Positions 61,859 to 64,000 of a DNA stretch of 64,000 nt are shown in pieces. Position 1 is the stretch's first letter. Each line of letters starts with the position of its first letter. Below the pieces are notes generated by a model. It worked only from the letters and a program-made list of their open reading frames with translations, was not told the origin of the DNA and ran no database searches. Where the stretch lies: contig JAIKWZ010000018.1 in NCBI GenBank assembly GCA_024684375.1, positions 124,001 to 188,000 on the forward strand. The letters are read 5' to 3'. Source of the DNA: Clostridiales bacterium (GTDB lineage Bacteria; Bacillota; Clostridia; Christensenellales; Aristaeellaceae). A program made the position numbers and the translations under genes.

Positions 61859-63420
61859 ATGAGAAGAGCTCAAAACGCATAAGCCGCTGGGTGCTGCTGG
61901 GGCTTGACATAGTGCTGCTGCTGATCGCCCTGTATATCTCGGCGGTCATGCGGGGCGGTCTGGTCATGTCTTATACCAAGCTGACTGCCCGCAGAGTGCT
62001 GATATATGCGCCTCTGTTCATAGCGGATCATATCCTGTGGCTGTGGCTCGTTGGCTCATACAGGGTGATGTGGATGTACGCCGAGCTCAAGGACATGGCG
62101 AAGCTCGCCTTTGCCTGCGTGTTCGCGACCCTGATAAACCTGGCCATAAACGCCATTTTTTCCATCGGCTACTCGCGTTACGTGCTCGGCTTCCTGGGCG
62201 TGTTCGGGCTGGTTCTGCTGATAACTTCCCGCTATCTGCTGCAGCTGACGCGCAGCGTCATGTACGGCAGCAAAAGGGATAAGCAGGTCAAGCGAGCGCT
62301 GATAATAGGCGCAGACGCGGACGGGATCAGGCTGGCGAAGGAGCTTCCCATGCTTGACGACGGGGCGCGGCACGAAGCAGTCGCCTTTTTGGATGAGGAC
62401 GTGGACAAGCTCTACAGAAGGATCGGCACGCTGCCGGTGGAAGGGATGTACCTGGACGCCGCGAAGGTCATAAAGACCAGGCACATAGACGAGGTGATCA
62501 CCACCGGCAGGATCGCGGAGTCACCCGCGTTCAAAGGCGTGTATCTTGAGGCGGCGAGGGCAGGCTGCGAAGTCAAGGCTGCCCGGGACGAGCGCCTTGA
62601 CAGGATGGACATCGGCGAAGCGCTCAGCTCGGGCTGCGGCGAAGTTGCCGACGTCGGGGCGCTTAAGACCGGCGGCGCGGCGATAGTAGGCCAGGGAGAA
62701 CTGGCGCTTGAGCTCGCCCGGCTGTTGATAAATAACGGTATAGGCGTCTCGGTGCTCGGCGATGACGTAGGGGAACTGAAAGCGCTTAGGCAGATGGGCG
62801 CGAAGGTATGCCTCGGCTCCTGTATGAGCCCTGATGACGTGGACGAGTTTATCCGCCTGGCGCTTCCGGGCAGCGTGATATACCTGGCCGGGATCAGGGA
62901 CAGGGAACTGGCGCAGGATAATCCGGGCGCAGCGGAGAGGGCCAACGTATCCGCTCCGCTTGCCGCGCTGAAGGCGGCAAAAGACGCCGGCACGGCAGCA
63001 TTCGTCCGTGTGACGGAAATGCTGGATCTGCCTGAGGAGGCGGAGCTGTTTGGTGAGGGCGAACAGGCCCTGCTTTCCGCAGGCGCCCAGGACGTCAGGC
63101 TGAGCATCGTCTCGGTGCGCGGACTGCTTGCGGAAGGCGGGCTCATCGACCGCCTCAAGAAAAACGCAAAGGAGAACTGCCCGAGCGGGAACAAGGCGTT
63201 CATCTCTGTTGCCCAGGCGGCGGCCGCGGTCATCAACCTGCTGTGCGTGGGACTGTCGGGCAGATTTGAAATAAAGGGTGAACAAAAACTCAGCATGGCT
63301 GACGTGCTGCGCGCCCTGGGCGGGGATCCGGACGAGGATCAGCAGTCACAGCCGCAGGAGGAGCCGGCCGACACGTCTACTCAGGTAAAGGACGTGTATG
63401 CCTGTTCCTGTGAACGGTAG
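61855..63420 (+). CDS. Degenerate FlaA1/CapD-like membrane protein
   Basis: A 521-residue protein laid out like membrane-bound nucleotide-sugar 4,6-dehydratases. Four hydrophobic helices (about 15-120) precede a first Rossmann-like domain (RALIIGADADGIRLAKEL near 143-160) and a second one beginning AAIVGQGELALELARLL near 279-295. The family TGxxGxxG, the catalytic Lys (TDKA) and the SKR motifs of active enzymes are missing; the equivalent strand reads AFVRVTEMLDLPE. It overlaps the ArsC-like gene by four bases. A structural or regulatory role in polysaccharide synthesis is possible; enzyme activity is unlikely. Confidence 0.75.
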   Translation: MNEKSSKRISRWVLLGLDIVLLLIALYISAVMRGGLVMSYTKLTARRVLIYAPLFIADHILWLWLVGSYRVMWMYAELKDMAKLAFACVFATLINLAINAIFSIGYSRYVLGFLGVFGLVLLITSRYLLQLTRSVMYGSKRDKQVKRALIIGADADGIRLAKELPMLDDGARHEAVAFLDEDVDKLYRRIGTLPVEGMYLDAAKVIKTRHIDEVITTGRIAESPAFKGVYLEAARAGCEVKAARDERLDRMDIGEALSSGCGEVADVGALKTGGAAIVGQGELALELARLLINNGIGVSVLGDDVGELKALRQMGAKVCLGSCMSPDDVDEFIRLALPGSVIYLAGIRDRELAQDNPGAAERANVSAPLAALKAAKDAGTAAFVRVTEMLDLPEEAELFGEGEQALLSAGAQDVRLSIVSVRGLLAEGGLIDRLKKNAKENCPSGNKAFISVAQAAAAVINLLCVGLSGRFEIKGEQKLSMADVLRALGGDPDEDQQSQPQEEPADTSTQVKDVYACSCER

Positions 63421-63469
63421 ATCCTATGCGGCCGTTTCGACCGAATAAATAGTGAAAGGCGGTAGACCC

Positions 63470-64000
63470 ATGAAAATAGGCATCATCGGCTGCGGCACCA
63501 TAGCGAACGCCGCGCACATACCTAACTATCTCAAGAACCCTGAAGCCGAGATCAAGTATTTTTGCGACATCATCCCCGAGAAGGCGCAGGCCTGTGTGGA
63601 AAAGTACGGCTGCGGCACAGCGGTCACGGATTATCACGACGTGATCAACGATCCCGAGGTGGCGGCGGTGTCCATCTGCACACCCAACCGCATGCATCCT
63701 CAGATCGCCATAGACGCCATGCGCGCTGGTAAGGACGTGCTGTGCGAAAAGCCCTCCGCCCGTACGCTCAAAGAGGCAGAGGAAATGCTCAGGGTGCACA
63801 AGGAAACCGGGCGGATACTCAACATAGGCGTGGTGAACCGCTTTAACGACTACGTGAACCTGATCAAAAAATACATAGACGACGGCATGCTGGGCAATGT
63901 GTTCCATGTGTATGTCTCTTTCCGGGCGCACAGGTCAATACCCGGACTGGGCGGAGCGTTCACTACCAAGGAGATCGCGGGCGGCGGCGCGCTGATAGAC
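63470..64000 (+). CDS. Gfo/Idh/MocA-family oxidoreductase (N-terminal part)
   Basis: The gene runs off the window end; 177 codons are visible. The N-terminus KIGIIGCGTIANAAHIPNY holds the NAD(P)-binding GxGxxA motif, and CEKPSARTLKEAEEML near 91-106 the conserved EKP of this family. VVNRFNDYVN and IAGGGALID near the visible end continue into the substrate domain. AAAGGCGG lies upstream of ATG 63470. It is 49 nt after the degenerate dehydratase-like gene. Members oxidise sugars or cyclitols; the substrate cannot be told. Confidence 0.93.
   Translation, partial: MKIGIIGCGTIANAAHIPNYLKNPEAEIKYFCDIIPEKAQACVEKYGCGTAVTDYHDVINDPEVAAVSICTPNRMHPQIAIDAMRAGKDVLCEKPSARTLKEAEEMLRVHKETGRILNIGVVNRFNDYVNLIKKYIDDGMLGNVFHVYVSFRAHRSIPGLGGAFTTKEIAGGGALID

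Overview
The window reads as chromosome of an anaerobic, Gram-positive-type Bacillota, most probably a gut- or rumen-associated member of the class Clostridia. Support comes from the hrcA-grpE-dnaK-dnaJ-prmA-rsmE-mtaB order behind a perfect CIRCE operator, the sepF-yggT-divIVA-lspA-rluD division cluster, a MoxR/DUF58/transglutaminase operon, the PadR-DUF1700-DUF4097 module, strong AGGAGG-type Shine-Dalgarno sites and many textbook sigma-A promoters. Three plant or host glycan hydrolases (GH38, GH27, GH53) and several large secreted proteins suggest a fibre- or mucosa-associated life. No phage, insertion sequence, CRISPR array or rRNA operon is visible. Genus-level assignment is not possible from sequence reading alone.

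Layout. 1-3.9 kb: the end of one secreted Ig-like protein, a 933-residue secreted protein with cysteine-rich and Ig-like repeats, and a small secreted protein, closed by a terminator. 4.0-12.6 kb: the heat-shock/ribosome-modification operon, then rpsU with its own promoter. 12.7-14.9 kb: rho with a long low-complexity insert, and a convergent RsmC-like methyltransferase. 14.9-20.8 kb: a dapF operon running into a GH38 alpha-mannosidase, a zinc-ribbon membrane protein, a DUF5685 protein and a J-domain protein. 20.8-25.9 kb: lgt on the minus strand, divergent from an operon for an HlyD-like membrane protein, SepF, YggT, DivIVA, LspA and RluD. 26.1-27.5 kb: GH27 alpha-galactosidase plus a small zinc-ribbon protein. 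27.5-43 kb is almost entirely minus strand: a secreted Cys-motif protein; an operon of RpiR regulator, flavoprotein, two membrane-anchored proteins and GH53 galactanase; a five-gene operon of MotA-like and OmpA/MotB-like proteins (a ZorA/ZorB-like stator pair), an anchored small protein, dusB and glycerol-1-phosphate dehydrogenase; an FtsL-like protein; degV and a GNAT acetyltransferase; PadR-DUF1700-DUF4097. 42.3-46.9 kb: DUF4956, VTC-type polyphosphate polymerase and a CotH kinase/lamin-tail protein. 47-48.3 kb: a lysozyme/leucine-rich-repeat secreted protein. 48.5-50.9 kb: two tandem D,D-carboxypeptidases. 51-55.6 kb: tRNA-Val(GAC), then MoxR, DUF58 and a transglutaminase. 55.7-64 kb: secA, prfB, tsaD, an EamA transporter, an ArsC/Spx-like protein, a degenerate sugar-epimerase-like membrane protein and the start of a Gfo/Idh/MocA oxidoreductase.

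Most of the content is housekeeping. The parts most worth following up are the ZorAB-like motor pair with no Zorya effector genes, the CotH/VTC/DUF4956 cell-surface module, the DUF5685/J-domain cluster, and a set of inverted repeats sitting on well-formed promoters next to regulator genes. All calls rest on reading the sequence and on remembered family features. No database search, structure prediction or folding calculation was run.
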